This document shows positions 27,110 to 39,593 of a stretch of DNA of 64,000 nt, piece after piece. The stretch spans positions 868,001 to 932,000 of the forward strand of contig NC_013892.1 in NCBI RefSeq assembly GCF_000027225.1, given 5' to 3'. Source of the stretch: Xenorhabdus bovienii SS-2004 (lineage in GTDB: Bacteria > Pseudomonadota > Gammaproteobacteria > Enterobacterales > Enterobacteriaceae). The first letter of the stretch is position 1. Every line of letters starts with the position of its first letter. The notes under the pieces were generated by a model, which was given only the letters and a program-made list of their open reading frames with translations, had not been told where the DNA came from and ran no database searches. A program made the position numbers and the translations under genes.

Positions 27110-27174
27110 TCAGCTCGGACTGACCAAGCCGACACATATACCCTTACCGCATAAACCTTACCGTATCAATGGCA

Positions 27175-28518
27175 TTAGCGGTAGCGTTTTATCTGGCTAT
27201 TTTGATCCTGTTCAGTTAGCCAGTTTAATTTATCACCGATCTTACCTTCCAGCCCTCTGGCTGTCGGATGATAATAGCGGGTCTCTCGCATTTCTGGTGG
27301 GAAATAAACTTCACCAGCAGCATAAGCATTCGGTTCATCATGGGCATAGCGGTATGCCTCACCAAACCCCATTTCCTTCATGAGTTTGGTAGGCGCATTG
27401 CGCAAATGTTCAGGAACGTCATAATCCGGCTTATCTTGCGCATCCACCATCGCGGCCTTGAATGCCATATAAACCGCGTTGCTTTTCGGAGCGCATGCGA
27501 GATAAACAATGGCCTGTGCAATCGCCCGTTCCCCTTCTGCCGCGCCTACTCGTGTAAAACAATCCCACGCGGCAATAGCTACCTGCATGCCTCGCGGGTC
27601 AGCATTACCCACATCTTCAGATGCAATAGCCAATAAACGACGGGCAACATAAAGCGGATCACCGCCTGCTGTAATGATTCTGGCGTACCAATAAAGCGCA
27701 GCATCCGGCGCTGAACCACGTATTGATTTATGCAGCGCTGAGATTAAATCGTAATACCGATCACCTTTATTATCAAACCGCGCACTCCGTTCCCCGCTGA
27801 CCTCTTTCAGTAACTCTGGTGTCAGAACTCGTTGTCCCTGTGCATTGGCTTCCGCCATATCTGACATCATTTCGAGCAAGTTTAATGAACGACGAGCATC
27901 ACCCGCAACCAATTCTGCGGCCATCTGACGGGTGTCGTCCTGCAACACAATATTTTGCCCACCGAAACCACGTTCTTTATCATTCATAGCCTGAAAAAGC
28001 ACTTGCTCAATTTCGGCTGCCGACAGTGATTTCAATAAATAGACACGGGCTCGTGACAACAAAGCTGAATTTAATTCAAAGGAAGGATTTTCGGTTGTCG
28101 CACCAATAAACGTGATCGTGCCATCCTCAATATGCGGTAAAAAGGCATCTTGCTGGCTTTTATTAAATCGATGGACTTCATCAACAAATAAGATAGTCCT
28201 GCGACCTGCATTACGATTTTGACTCGCTTTTTCTATGGATTCTCGAATTTCTTTGATACCAGAAGTGACCGCAGAAATACGCTCGATATCAGCTTGCGCG
28301 TAATGGCCAATAATCTCAGCCAGCGTTGTTTTCCCCGTTCCCGGTGGTCCCCACAAAATCATGGAGTGAAGATGACCCGCGCGGATTGCTCGTGGCAAAG
28401 GTTTGCCTTCCGCTAGCAAATGTTGCTGACCGATATAATGATCTAATGTGACTGGCCGCATTCTCGCGGCCAGTGGCTGAAATTCATTTTGTGAAAAATC
28501 GAGTGAAAGATTGTTCAC
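27175..28518 (-). CDS. rarA: Replication-associated recombination protein A (AAA+ ATPase)
   Basis: 447-residue clamp-loader-like ATPase (MgsA/RarA) that acts at stalled replication forks and interacts with SSB. Walker [10 protein letters not shown] (57-65), Walker [11 protein letters not shown] near 112, sensor [18 protein letters not shown] near 138, and the C-terminal tetramerisation region with [14 protein letters not shown]. It starts 10 bases after lolA, so the two are co-transcribed as in E. coli. Confidence 0.96.
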   Translation of the reverse strand: MNNLSLDFSQNEFQPLAARMRPVTLDHYIGQQHLLAEGKPLPRAIRAGHLHSMILWGPPGTGKTTLAEIIGHYAQADIERISAVTSGIKEIRESIEKASQNRNAGRRTILFVDEVHRFNKSQQDAFLPHIEDGTITFIGATTENPSFELNSALLSRARVYLLKSLSAAEIEQVLFQAMNDKERGFGGQNIVLQDDTRQMAAELVAGDARRSLNLLEMMSDMAEANAQGQRVLTPELLKEVSGERSARFDNKGDRYYDLISALHKSIRGSAPDAALYWYARIITAGGDPLYVARRLLAIASEDVGNADPRGMQVAIAAWDCFTRVGAAEGERAIAQAIVYLACAPKSNAVYMAFKAAMVDAQDKPDYDVPEHLRNAPTKLMKEMGFGEAYRYAHDEPNAYAAGEVYFPPEMRETRYYHPTARGLEGKIGDKLNWLTEQDQNSQIKRYR

Positions 28519-28528
28519 TTAAACCTCA

Positions 28529-29137
28529 CTAACGCTGATCATCCAACGTGACGCCCTCTGGCATGGTGAATTTGAATTTTGATTCATCAACGCGGGTATT
28601 TTGCTGCCCTTTTAATTGATAAGCACTTTTTTGCCCATCTTGCTCAACCGCTGTAAATTTCTGGATAGTCCCCTCCGGCGTTACAGTGATTGAAAAATGT
28701 TTCAAATTTCCATTGGCGTTACTGGGCGTCAACTCGAAGTTATTGCCATTTTGTACAACGTTATATTGCTTCCAGTCAGCAGAATCATTACGGGCAATCA
28801 ACATAAATGGTGTATTGCCTGCAGCATCTTTTAACCAATTAGCAGTCACTTGTTCAACAAAGGGGTTATAGAACCACAATGTTTTGCCATCAGAAACCAA
28901 GACACTCTCATCAGGCGCTGTCATGTGCCAGTTGAACAAATTAGGACGTTTGACCCAAAGTTGCCCTTCACCGTTTTGGATCGCTGAACCATCACTACTA
29001 GTGACGGTTTGGATAAAACTAGCGTGAAAGCTATTCACCTTACCCAAGCGACCTTGTAGATCCTGCGAGGCATCAGCCCATGCAGTACCCACACTCACAC
29101 CCATCATCAGACAACCAATCAACATCAGTTTTTTCAT
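28529..29137 (-). CDS. lolA: Outer-membrane lipoprotein carrier protein
   Basis: Periplasmic chaperone that takes lipoproteins from LolCDE to LolB. 202 residues with a signal peptide [21 protein letters not shown] cleaved before [10 protein letters not shown]. Shows the LolA pattern [28 protein letters not shown] and [11 protein letters not shown]. Lies between ftsK (70-base gap) and rarA (10-base gap). Confidence 0.96.
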   Translation of the reverse strand: MKKLMLIGCLMMGVSVGTAWADASQDLQGRLGKVNSFHASFIQTVTSSDGSAIQNGEGQLWVKRPNLFNWHMTAPDESVLVSDGKTLWFYNPFVEQVTANWLKDAAGNTPFMLIARNDSADWKQYNVVQNGNNFELTPSNANGNLKHFSITVTPEGTIQKFTAVEQDGQKSAYQLKGQQNTRVDESKFKFTMPEGVTLDDQR

Positions 29138-29206
29138 GTGCGAGATACCTTCAATTCATATTTATTATCAGCGTTAATAGCCGATACCACATTTAAAAAT
29201 GACTTA

Positions 29207-32200
29207 TCAATGTTCATGCGGCGGAGGCGCCAAGACTTCACGATTGCCATTGTGACCAGGAGTACTGACAATCTGCTGTGCTTCCATCTGTTCGACAATT
29301 CTGGCTGCTCGGTTATACCCGATGCGGAACTGTCGTTGTACACCGGAAATAGAAACCCGACGTTTTTCGGTCACAAATTGAACCGCCTGATCAAACAGGG
29401 GATCCAATTCTTCATCGCTATCTAATCCCAGACCACCTTCACCGTCTTCTCCACCCTTGATAATATTATCAATATATTGAGGACGACCACGGGCTTTCCA
29501 GTCGTTGACAACTTCATGAACTTCCTGATCGCGAACAAATGCGCCATGAACACGTACAGGAATGGAAGAGTTTGGTGCCAGATAAAGCATATCCCCCATG
29601 CCAAGTAATGATTCTGCACCACCTTGGTCAAGAATGGTACGAGAATCAATTTTACTGGAAACGGTAAATGCGATGCGCGTCGGGATATTGGCTTTAATCA
29701 GCCCTGTAATGATATCAACTGAGGGACGCTGTGTTGCCAGCACCAAGTGAATACCTGCTGCGCGTGCTTTCTGAGCCAGACGCGCAATCAATTCTTCCAC
29801 TTTTTTCCCTACCGTCATTATCAAGTCAGCAAATTCATCAACCATGACAACGATATAAGGCTCTTTTTTCAGCATAGGATGAGTTACATCCATACTGTCA
29901 CCCGGTTTCCAGAAAGGATCGGGGATCGGGCGTCCCATATTTTCCGCTTGTTTGATCTTATCGTTATAGCCGGCGAGATTACGCACGCCCAAAGCTGACA
30001 TCAACTTATAACGACGCTCCATTTCGTTCACACACCAGCGCAGTGCATTCGCCGCATCTTTCATATCAGTGACGACTTCCGTCAATAAGTGCGGAATACC
30101 TTCATAAATCGACAATTCGAGCATTTTCGGATCGATCATGATAAAGCGGACATCTTCCGGTTTCGCTTTATATAGAATGCTGAGGATCATTGCGTTGACC
30201 CCCACTGATTTCCCCGATCCCGTCGTCCCTGCAACCAGCAAGTGAGGCATTTTACCCAAATCAGCAACTACTGGCTGACCTGCGATATCTTTCCCCAAAA
30301 CGATAGTTAATGGCGATGGGTTATCGCGGAATTTTTCACAGTCCAAAACCTCACGCAGATAAACTGTATGACGTTTTTTATTCGGTAATTCCAAACCTAC
30401 GTAAGGTTTTCCCGGAATCACTTCCACGATACGAACCGCCACCGCAGAGAGTGAGCGGGCAAGGTCACGCGACAAGTTGGAAATACGGGAAGCTTTAACC
30501 CCTGGAGCCAAATCCAACTCAAATCGTGTAATAACCGGACCTGGTGAGAACCCAACAACATCCGCTTTGACACGATAATCATTCAGGCGCGCTTCAATCA
30601 GACGTGAAATCTGTTCAAGGGCAAACATATCGACGGGCTCCTCTTCTGCGGGTGGTTTCGTCAGAAGATCTAAAGAAGGCATCGGTGTTGTTGGCTTTGG
30701 CAATGGTTGATCATTACGCATCAAAAATGGATGGAACAGGCTCGATTGCTGCGGTTGCTGCGGTTGCTGCGCAACAGTATGCTGAATTTTCGATTCATGG
30801 GAAGGCCCTGAAACAGAAACTGTTCTTTTTTCCTGTTCTGAATGAATCGATGACTCTGATTGCAGGGGTAATGGCTCAACAGGTTCAGATTTTTCAAAAC
30901 CATCAGCCAGTGAAGAATAATCAAACGCAGGCTTTTCGGCCTGACTTGGAATTACAGGCTGGATCTTTTGATAACGTTCACGCTGCTGCTGTTCAAACGC
31001 CACTCGCAATGCCTCTTCCTGTTCCGACGGTTCATCAACACTATGCTCTACAAATTCGGCTGTCGCTGATTGCTTATGTATCTGAGCGATTTCTTCACGA
31101 GGCCCTTTTGTTTCTTCTTCAAAATTAGAACCATAGCGTTCACGCTGCTGTTCAAGGAATTGCTGCCGCAACGTGTCTTGCTGCTGTTCATCCATTTGCT
31201 GTTCATCAGTTTCCGCAATAAGATCGCTTTGTCTCTCTTTTTCTTCCCGTTGCAGATGTTCAGACAAACGCTGAGACGGTACTTTGACACCATATAATTC
31301 ACGGCGGGTAGGTATTCTAACGGGATTCGGCCGCGGCATTTCAGGGCCAATACCCTGTTTCATCTGAGGAGTTTTCATCACAACAGCAGCACTAGAAACA
31401 CCAGCAGCCACATTTTTCAGATTATCATTCGGAGAAAAAGTAAACGACTCTATCGGCTGTATGTTTGTTGCCACAGTGCTATCTATAGATAACTCTGATT
31501 GTGCAGTTTTACTGAATTCTGATTCTGTATCTAATTGATAATCAGCTGGTAGTTCAAATGTATAAGGAACAGGTTCTTGATCTTCTTCAGCATGATCCGA
31601 TTCAGTTTGTACTGATTCCGGTAAGGCAATGGCTTTCTGAGCAATAGATTGCGGCCTGTTTTCGTTTTGCTGCACAGACTGAACCTTTTCAGGTGAACCG
31701 ACCTCCTGCGCTATATCCATAGCTGGAGGCACTGAATCAGTTTTAACCAGTTCCACCATCGTTGGCGCACTCAACAGCACGTCATCCTCGTCAACTTCTA
31801 CAGCTTTAGCGGCAGATGCTGTCGTGCCTATATCACCTGTGTTGACATTATCAGCACGATTTTGCCCGCTGGCCAGATGTTCAGGAGTAACCTCGTTTTC
31901 CAGTTCTCCATACTCAGGCTCATTGCGACTGCGATTTACCATAAAACTGAGTGAGTCAAGAATAACTGCACCAATTTTTTCCGCAATCGTGAGCCATGAC
32001 CAGCCTGTAAATAATGTGAACCCAATAGCCCAGACACCGAGCAGCGCTAATGTCGCCCCAAGAATATTAAACCACGGCAGAATTGCTTTACTGAATAAGT
32101 TGCCGATGACACCACCAGCAGCAAAATCGTTTAAATCATCAATATTGAGAGCAACCAGACCACATGAGGTTAATACCAGTGCCAAAGCGCCAATGATGCG

Positions 32201-32542
32201 TAATGCGAGCGTAAAGAAATCAACATACTCTTGCCTATCTTTCTGACGGAAAGCATTCCAACAACCTAAGAACATAAATAGCGGGACTGCATAGGCAAGA
32301 ATACCAAATGCCGAAAATAGTATATCTGACAACCAGGCTCCAACACTGCCACCGAAATTATGGACGGGCCCATTCCATGACGTTTGTGACCAACTGGGAT
32401 CGGAGGGATTGAAACTGACAAGCGCCACCATAAAGTACACGGCACAAATAGCAATAACCAACAGAATGGCTTCCAGAAGCCGACGGCTACTGCTTATTTT
32501 CTTTAATTTAACACGTTTATCTTCTGTATATTCCTGGTTCAA
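29207..32542 (-). CDS. ftsK: DNA translocase FtsK
   Basis: Septal DNA pump needed for division and for chromosome dimer resolution at dif by XerCD. 1111 residues: four or five N-terminal helices (about 20-190), a long acidic Gln/Glu-rich linker (about 215-640), RecA-like motor with Walker [10 protein letters not shown] from residue 772 and Walker [14 protein letters not shown], and the gamma winged helix near 1045-1100 ([20 protein letters not shown]) that reads KOPS. The linker is about 200 residues shorter than in E. coli FtsK (1329). Follows lrp, as in E. coli. Confidence 0.96.
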   Translation of the reverse strand: MNQEYTEDKRVKLKKISSSRRLLEAILLVIAICAVYFMVALVSFNPSDPSWSQTSWNGPVHNFGGSVGAWLSDILFSAFGILAYAVPLFMFLGCWNAFRQKDRQEYVDFFTLALRIIGALALVLTSCGLVALNIDDLNDFAAGGVIGNLFSKAILPWFNILGATLALLGVWAIGFTLFTGWSWLTIAEKIGAVILDSLSFMVNRSRNEPEYGELENEVTPEHLASGQNRADNVNTGDIGTTASAAKAVEVDEDDVLLSAPTMVELVKTDSVPPAMDIAQEVGSPEKVQSVQQNENRPQSIAQKAIALPESVQTESDHAEEDQEPVPYTFELPADYQLDTESEFSKTAQSELSIDSTVATNIQPIESFTFSPNDNLKNVAAGVSSAAVVMKTPQMKQGIGPEMPRPNPVRIPTRRELYGVKVPSQRLSEHLQREEKERQSDLIAETDEQQMDEQQQDTLRQQFLEQQRERYGSNFEEETKGPREEIAQIHKQSATAEFVEHSVDEPSEQEEALRVAFEQQQRERYQKIQPVIPSQAEKPAFDYSSLADGFEKSEPVEPLPLQSESSIHSEQEKRTVSVSGPSHESKIQHTVAQQPQQPQQSSLFHPFLMRNDQPLPKPTTPMPSLDLLTKPPAEEEPVDMFALEQISRLIEARLNDYRVKADVVGFSPGPVITRFELDLAPGVKASRISNLSRDLARSLSAVAVRIVEVIPGKPYVGLELPNKKRHTVYLREVLDCEKFRDNPSPLTIVLGKDIAGQPVVADLGKMPHLLVAGTTGSGKSVGVNAMILSILYKAKPEDVRFIMIDPKMLELSIYEGIPHLLTEVVTDMKDAANALRWCVNEMERRYKLMSALGVRNLAGYNDKIKQAENMGRPIPDPFWKPGDSMDVTHPMLKKEPYIVVMVDEFADLIMTVGKKVEELIARLAQKARAAGIHLVLATQRPSVDIITGLIKANIPTRIAFTVSSKIDSRTILDQGGAESLLGMGDMLYLAPNSSIPVRVHGAFVRDQEVHEVVNDWKARGRPQYIDNIIKGGEDGEGGLGLDSDEELDPLFDQAVQFVTEKRRVSISGVQRQFRIGYNRAARIVEQMEAQQIVSTPGHNGNREVLAPPPHEH

Positions 32543-32580
32543 GAAAGGCTCTCCAGGTTTTCCTATTGATTAAATGGAAC

Positions 32581-32603
32581 AACGCTGAGGATTGCTCAGC
32601 GTT
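32581..32603 (-). terminator. Hairpin between lrp and ftsK
   Basis: AACGCTGAG-GATTG-CTCAGCGTT, a 9-bp perfect stem. On the minus strand it is followed by GTTCCATTTAA, a poor T run, so it is a weak terminator or attenuator between lrp and ftsK. Confidence 0.5.
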
Positions 32604-32674
32604 GGAACTGTATGCATAAACAGGAGTGTACCTAAGTTTTTCCTATTTTGCACCTGTACATTTTAGACAAAAGT

Positions 32675-33169
32675 TTAGCGAGTTTTAATGACTAAACGGT
32701 TACTCTGCTTCACTTCTTCCATGACAACATAAGTGCGGGTGTCATTGACGCCCGGAAGTCGCAGCAGGGTTTCGCCCAGTAATTTACGATATGCAGACAT
32801 ATCTGGCACTCGTGTTTTCAGTAAATAGTCAAAATCACCAGAAACTAAGTGACATTCTTGGATTTCTTCAAGTTTCTGTACAGCAGTATTAAACTGCTCA
32901 AAGACATCTGCTGCACCACGGTTCAGAGTAATCTCCACAAATACCAGCAGCGATGCATCCAGATAATGAGGATTCAACAAGGCGGTGTAACCAGAAATAA
33001 AGCCCTGACGTTCCAATCGGCGTACACGCTCCAGACAAGGAGTAGGTGATAAACCAACCCGTTTGGATAATTCCACATTAGAAATACGGCCGTCTTTCTG
33101 CAATTCGTTAAGGATATTACGGTCTATGCGATCAAGATCTTTTCCTGGACGCTTCTTATTATCTATCAT
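32675..33169 (-). CDS. lrp: Leucine-responsive regulatory protein
   Basis: 164-residue global regulator of amino acid metabolism, transport and surface structures; in Xenorhabdus it also controls host interaction (known from that genus). N-terminal HTH DRNILNELQKDGRISNVELS near 16 and SPTPCLERVRRLERQG near 46, C-terminal RAM domain with VSGDFDYLLKTRVPD near 115. Nearly identical to E. coli Lrp throughout. Divergent from trxB with a 636-base spacer, room for Lrp autoregulation sites. Confidence 0.97.
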   Translation of the reverse strand: MIDNKKRPGKDLDRIDRNILNELQKDGRISNVELSKRVGLSPTPCLERVRRLERQGFISGYTALLNPHYLDASLLVFVEITLNRGAADVFEQFNTAVQKLEEIQECHLVSGDFDYLLKTRVPDMSAYRKLLGETLLRLPGVNDTRTYVVMEEVKQSNRLVIKTR

Positions 33170-34765
<1,596 letters not shown>

Positions 34766-34778
34766 ACCCTCTTTCCTT

Positions 34779-34804
34779 AAGGCGCTATTTCGGTAGCGCT
34801 TTTT
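34779..34804 (+). terminator. trxB terminator
   Basis: AAGGCGCTA-TTTC-GGTAGCGCTTTTT: GCGCTA pairs with TAGCGC, with T5 right after the stem, 14 bases after the trxB stop. Confidence 0.75.
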
Positions 34805-34895
34805 AACAGGGAACATAAGGTTTGGCCGCTGGCAAACAGTATCACCAGCCTTTTTGATACATTGTATCATCACCTGCTAATCAGAAATTTTTCTT

Positions 34896-36665
34896 ATGGA
34901 CAAAACAAGACAATCTGAACTTGTTCGATGGCTAAGACAGCAAAGTGCGCCTGCCCGTCGGTGGCTTCGGCTATCCATGCTACTTGGCCTCATTAGCGGA
35001 TTACTAATCATCTCTCAAGCTTGGCTTCTGGCGTCAATCCTTCAAGCACTAATCATGGATAATATCCCCCGCGAAAATCTCATCGTTCAGTTTCTGATGC
35101 TGATCGCCGCCTTTACATTGCGGGCAATTGTCAGTGCTATTCGAGAGCGTATCGGTTTTATCTGTGGCAAGGTTGTACGCCAACAAATCCGCAGTATGGT
35201 TTTGGATAAACTGGCACAATTGGGGCCGGTTTGGGTCAAAGGAAAACCCGCCGGAAGCTGGGCTACGATTATCTTGGAACAAATTGAAGATATGCAGGAT
35301 TTTTATTCCCGCTATCTGCCCCAAATGGCGCTTGCAACGATTATCCCTCTCTTAATCCTGATGACTGTCTTTCCTGTCAACTGGGCTGCAGGGTTAATTT
35401 TACTCGTCACAGCCCCATTAATTCCCCTTTTTATGACATTGGTTGGATTAGGGGCCGCTGACGCCAATCGACGCAATTTTGTCGCGCTCAGTCGTTTAAG
35501 CGGCAATTTCCTTGATCGTTTACGGGGTCTGGAAACTCTACGCGTGTTCCATCGCGGGGAAGCCGAAGTTAAGCAACTTACCGAATCGACAGACAATTTC
35601 CGTCACAGAACGATGGAAGTACTGCGCATGGCATTTTTATCGTCTGCTGTGCTGGAGTTTTTTGCTGCGGTTTCCATTGCGGTTGTTGCCGTTTATTTTG
35701 GTTTTTCTTATTTGGGAGAATTACATTTTGGTAGTTATGGTCTGGGTGTCACGTTGTTTGCAGGCTTCCTCGCTCTGATCCTCGCTCCTGAATTCTTTCA
35801 GCCACTGCGCGATTTGGGTACGTTTTATCATGCAAAAGCCCAGGCTGTCGGTGCCGCAGAGTCACTTTTTACCCTGCTCAGCAGTGAGGGAGAACACTCT
35901 GTATTCAACGGCGAAAGAATGCTGCCAGATACAAAATCAGTGACTATTGAAGCAAACGAACTGGAAATCCGGTCACACGATGGTCATCGTCTTGCGGGTC
36001 CCTTGAGCTTCACGATTGACCAACATCAGCGGATTGCATTGGTTGGGAAAAGTGGTGCAGGGAAAAGCTCACTGATCAATCTATTACTCGGATTCCTACC
36101 CTATCGCGGCTCTTTGAAAATCAATGGAATCGAGCTACGTGAGCTGAATCTAACCAAATGGCGTGAGCAATTAAGCTGGGTTGGACAAAATCCACACCTG
36201 CCAGAACAGACGCTGCTCGATAATATCCGTCTTGGTCAATTTGACGCAACACAAGACCAGATTAATGATGTTATGGAACAGGCTTATGTCAGCGAGTTTA
36301 TTTATGCTCTTCCTGACGGCGTGAATACAGTCATTGGTGACAATGCTGCCCGTTTATCTGTTGGACAAGCTCAACGCATCGCCGTAGCACGGGCATTATT
36401 GAATCCCTGTCAGTTATTGTTGTTGGATGAGCCAGCAGCCAGTCTTGACGCCCATAGCGAACAACGTGTGATGATGGCATTAAATCAGGCATCTAGTCAG
36501 CAAACCACACTGCTGGTCACTCACCTGTTAGAAGAAACACTGGAATATGACCAGATTTGGGTAATGGAAAACGGGTTAATCATTGAGAAAGGCCATTATC
36601 AGAGTTTAAGCCAATCTCAAGGGGCATTTTCCCGTCTGTTGTCTCATCGCAGCGTGGAGCTTTAA
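34896..36665 (+). CDS. cydD: Glutathione/cysteine ABC exporter subunit CydD
   Basis: 589-residue fused permease-ATPase. Six helices in the first 330 residues, then the nucleotide-binding domain: Walker A GKSGAGKSS near 385, signature LSVGQAQR near 486, Walker B LLLLDEPAASLD. CydD pairs with CydC to export cysteine and glutathione to the periplasm, needed for cytochrome bd assembly and c-type cytochromes. ATG follows a modest site; cydC starts 2 bases after its stop. Confidence 0.95.
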   Translation: MDKTRQSELVRWLRQQSAPARRWLRLSMLLGLISGLLIISQAWLLASILQALIMDNIPRENLIVQFLMLIAAFTLRAIVSAIRERIGFICGKVVRQQIRSMVLDKLAQLGPVWVKGKPAGSWATIILEQIEDMQDFYSRYLPQMALATIIPLLILMTVFPVNWAAGLILLVTAPLIPLFMTLVGLGAADANRRNFVALSRLSGNFLDRLRGLETLRVFHRGEAEVKQLTESTDNFRHRTMEVLRMAFLSSAVLEFFAAVSIAVVAVYFGFSYLGELHFGSYGLGVTLFAGFLALILAPEFFQPLRDLGTFYHAKAQAVGAAESLFTLLSSEGEHSVFNGERMLPDTKSVTIEANELEIRSHDGHRLAGPLSFTIDQHQRIALVGKSGAGKSSLINLLLGFLPYRGSLKINGIELRELNLTKWREQLSWVGQNPHLPEQTLLDNIRLGQFDATQDQINDVMEQAYVSEFIYALPDGVNTVIGDNAARLSVGQAQRIAVARALLNPCQLLLLDEPAASLDAHSEQRVMMALNQASSQQTTLLVTHLLEETLEYDQIWVMENGLIIEKGHYQSLSQSQGAFSRLLSHRSVEL

Positions 36666-36667
36666 TC

Positions 36668-38410
36668 ATGCGTATATTACTCCCATTTCTCGCACTCTAT
36701 CGCCGCCACTGGTTTCTCATCAGCTTAGGCATGGTATTAGCGATTGTAACCCTGTTAGCCAGTATTGGCTTGCTGACGCTTTCCGGCTGGTTTCTTGCCG
36801 GTACAGCCTTGGCAGGATTCGCGGGGTTATATACGTTCAATTATATGCTGCCAGCCGCTGGCGTCCGTGGTGCAGCTATTTTCCGTACTGCTGGCCGTTA
36901 TGGTGAACGACTGGTCAGTCATGATGCTACTTTTCGCGTATTAGCCCATCTACGCGTTTTTGCCTTTCAGAAAATTTTACCGCTTTCTCCGGGAGGCATC
37001 GCCCGTTTTCGTCAAGGCGAGCTGCTGAATAGAATCGTTGCGGATGTCGAAACGCTTGATCACCTCTATCTGCGAGTTATCTCCCCTGTCCTTTCAGCGT
37101 TGGTTGTGATTGTTGTTCTGACTTTTGGCTTGAGTTTTCTTGATGTCACCCTCGCATATACCCTAGGCGGGATTATGCTGGGGCTACTGATAATATTGCC
37201 TTTTGGGTTTTATCATGCAGGAAAGCCTTATGGCAGAGACATCACCCTACTACGCGGTCAATATCGTACATTACTCACTAGCGCGTTGCAGGGACAGGCG
37301 GAGTTAACAGTGTTTGGCGCACTCGGGCGTTTTCGACAATCAATGACAGACGTTGAATCCGATTGGCTGAAATGCCAACAACAGCAAGCCAACCTGACGG
37401 GGCTTTCTCAAGCCGTTATGATTTTCGCTACAGGCATAACAGTGACTCTGCTACTTTGGCTGGCAGCAGCAGGTGTAGGGGAACATAGCCAACCCGGAGC
37501 ACTGATAGCTCTATTTGCGTTCTGTGCTCTCGCTGCTTTCGAAGCTCTTGGACCCGTCACAGTAGCATTTCAGCATATGGGACAGGTTATCTCATCTGCA
37601 ACCCGTGTTTCTCAGTTAATGCATCAGGAGCCAGAAGTCACTTTCCCTGCTCATGGGCCACAAACGACTGATAGCCTCAATCTTGAGATAAAAAATATTG
37701 ATTTCACCTATCCTGAACAACCTCTGCCAGTATTGAAGAATATTTCACTGTCCCTGGCATCTGGCGAGCATATCGCACTATTGGGGAAAACAGGGTGCGG
37801 TAAATCGACACTTTTACAGTTACTGAGCCGTGCATGGAATGTTGATCACGGCGAAATTCAGCTCAATCAACAACCTATTTCCCAGTATGATGAAACCACG
37901 CTGCGATCAATGATGTCTATCGTTCCTCAGCGGATACATGTCTTCAGCCATACCCTGCGTGAAAACCTCTTGCTAGCCAAACCGGATGCCAGCGATGATG
38001 AGTTAGTAATCGTACTCAAACAAGTGGGTTTAGGGAACTTGCTAGACAATAATGAAAAGCTAAACTGTTGGATGGGTGAAGGTGGGCGCCAGCTTTCCGG
38101 TGGGGAACAACGCCGTTTGGGGATTGCCAGAGCGTTGTTACACAATGCACCATTAATGCTGCTGGATGAGCCGACAGAGGGGCTGGATGCCGATACTGAA
38201 CAACAGATTCTGTCTCTGTTACGCCACAGTTGCCAGCACAAGACACTGATTGTGGTTACCCATCGATTAACAGGTTTACAGCATTTGGATCGTATCTGTG
38301 TTATGGATGAGGGACGCATCATTGAGCAAGGCAAACATGATGTGTTGCTGGCTCAGCAGGGGCGTTACTATCAATTCTATCAGCGACAGAGCTATCCTGA
38401 GCAGGAGTAA
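36668..38410 (+). CDS. cydC: Glutathione/cysteine ABC exporter subunit CydC
   Basis: 580-residue partner of CydD with the same layout: permease helices up to about 320 ([20 protein letters not shown] near 32), Walker [10 protein letters not shown] near 374, signature LSGGEQRR near 476, [12 protein letters not shown]. Heterodimer in the inner membrane. Coupled to cydD (2-base gap) and followed by aat after 8 bases, so all three may share a message, as in E. coli. Confidence 0.95.
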   Translation: MRILLPFLALYRRHWFLISLGMVLAIVTLLASIGLLTLSGWFLAGTALAGFAGLYTFNYMLPAAGVRGAAIFRTAGRYGERLVSHDATFRVLAHLRVFAFQKILPLSPGGIARFRQGELLNRIVADVETLDHLYLRVISPVLSALVVIVVLTFGLSFLDVTLAYTLGGIMLGLLIILPFGFYHAGKPYGRDITLLRGQYRTLLTSALQGQAELTVFGALGRFRQSMTDVESDWLKCQQQQANLTGLSQAVMIFATGITVTLLLWLAAAGVGEHSQPGALIALFAFCALAAFEALGPVTVAFQHMGQVISSATRVSQLMHQEPEVTFPAHGPQTTDSLNLEIKNIDFTYPEQPLPVLKNISLSLASGEHIALLGKTGCGKSTLLQLLSRAWNVDHGEIQLNQQPISQYDETTLRSMMSIVPQRIHVFSHTLRENLLLAKPDASDDELVIVLKQVGLGNLLDNNEKLNCWMGEGGRQLSGGEQRRLGIARALLHNAPLMLLDEPTEGLDADTEQQILSLLRHSCQHKTLIVVTHRLTGLQHLDRICVMDEGRIIEQGKHDVLLAQQGRYYQFYQRQSYPEQE

Positions 38411-38418
38411 TCATTTTT

Positions 38419-39108
38419 ATGACGATAGCTCAACTGGGTAACTCATATGCATTTCCTCATCCAACCCATGCGCTGGCTGAACCAAATGGTTTACTAGCAT
38501 TTGGCGGTGATCTATGCGCAGAGCGTTTAAGGGTAGCTTATCACGAAGGTATTTTCCCTTGGTTTTCCCCTGATGAGCTTCCCCTATGGTGGTCACCCGA
38601 CCCCCGAGCGGTTCTAATTCCGGGTGAATTACATACTGGACGTACGCTACGTCGTTTTATTCGCAAACTTCCTTACCAAATTACGGTAAACTATGCTTTC
38701 GATCAGGTGATATATGGTTGTGCCCAACGGCAAGAAGGCACTTGGATCGGGTCTGATGTTCAGAAAGGTTATCAGGCTCTACATCAAGAAGGTCTGGCTC
38801 ATTCAATTGAAGTCTGGCATGACTGCCAACTTGTAGGTGGTTTATATGGGATTAATGTAGGTACGCTATTTTGCGGAGAATCGATGTTTAGCAAAATGGA
38901 GAATGCATCTAAGTGTGCTTTTGTGGCATTCTACCACCACTTTTTACATCATGGTGGCCAATTATTGGATTGTCAGGTACTAAATCACCATACGAAATCA
39001 TTAGGCGCAAAAAATATTCCAAGGAAAGAATTTCTCCAGCATCTTTACTTATGCAGAGAGCAATCATTGCAGGCAGGATGCTGGGCTGCTCAAATGCTGG
39101 ATTTATAG
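38419..39108 (+). CDS. aat: Leucyl/phenylalanyl-tRNA-protein transferase
   Basis: Adds Leu or Phe to proteins with N-terminal Arg or Lys, creating N-degrons recognised by ClpS and degraded by ClpAP, both encoded 3 kb away. 229 residues: [21 protein letters not shown] near 13, [10 protein letters not shown] near 42, [10 protein letters not shown] near 57, [20 protein letters not shown] near 138. Length fits E. coli Aat (234). Confidence 0.95.
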   Translation: MTIAQLGNSYAFPHPTHALAEPNGLLAFGGDLCAERLRVAYHEGIFPWFSPDELPLWWSPDPRAVLIPGELHTGRTLRRFIRKLPYQITVNYAFDQVIYGCAQRQEGTWIGSDVQKGYQALHQEGLAHSIEVWHDCQLVGGLYGINVGTLFCGESMFSKMENASKCAFVAFYHHFLHHGGQLLDCQVLNHHTKSLGAKNIPRKEFLQHLYLCREQSLQAGCWAAQMLDL

Positions 39109-39263
39109 TCAAAATCTAGTGATTTATGCTGTTCACGGCGGGAATGTCGATATCCATTATGAGGAAAATGATGGTTTAAAATACGACATTCCTTTACATA
39201 ATGAGGGTTTTTCGGCATTATCTTGCCGTTTAAAAACTATGGTTGTTACATTTAGAGGATTAG

Positions 39264-39482
<219 letters not shown>

Positions 39483-39499
39483 TTTAGATACTGTTTTAA

Positions 39500-39540
39500 A
39501 CACCACAGGTGATAATTTTTTCGACATTCACCTGTGGTGT
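39500..39540. terminator. Hairpin between convergent infA and clpA
   Basis: Perfect 12-base inverted repeat ACACCACAGGTG (39500-39511) and CACCTGTGGTGT (39529-39540) with a 17-base loop containing T6. Located 18 bases after infA and 54 bases after the clpA stop (minus strand). It lacks a long external T run, so it may act as a processing or stabilising stem as well as a terminator. Confidence 0.6.
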
Positions 39541-39593
39541 CACCCGACTATTTTTATCAACTTCCAGTACAACTCTTTAAAATGTGGTCTGTT

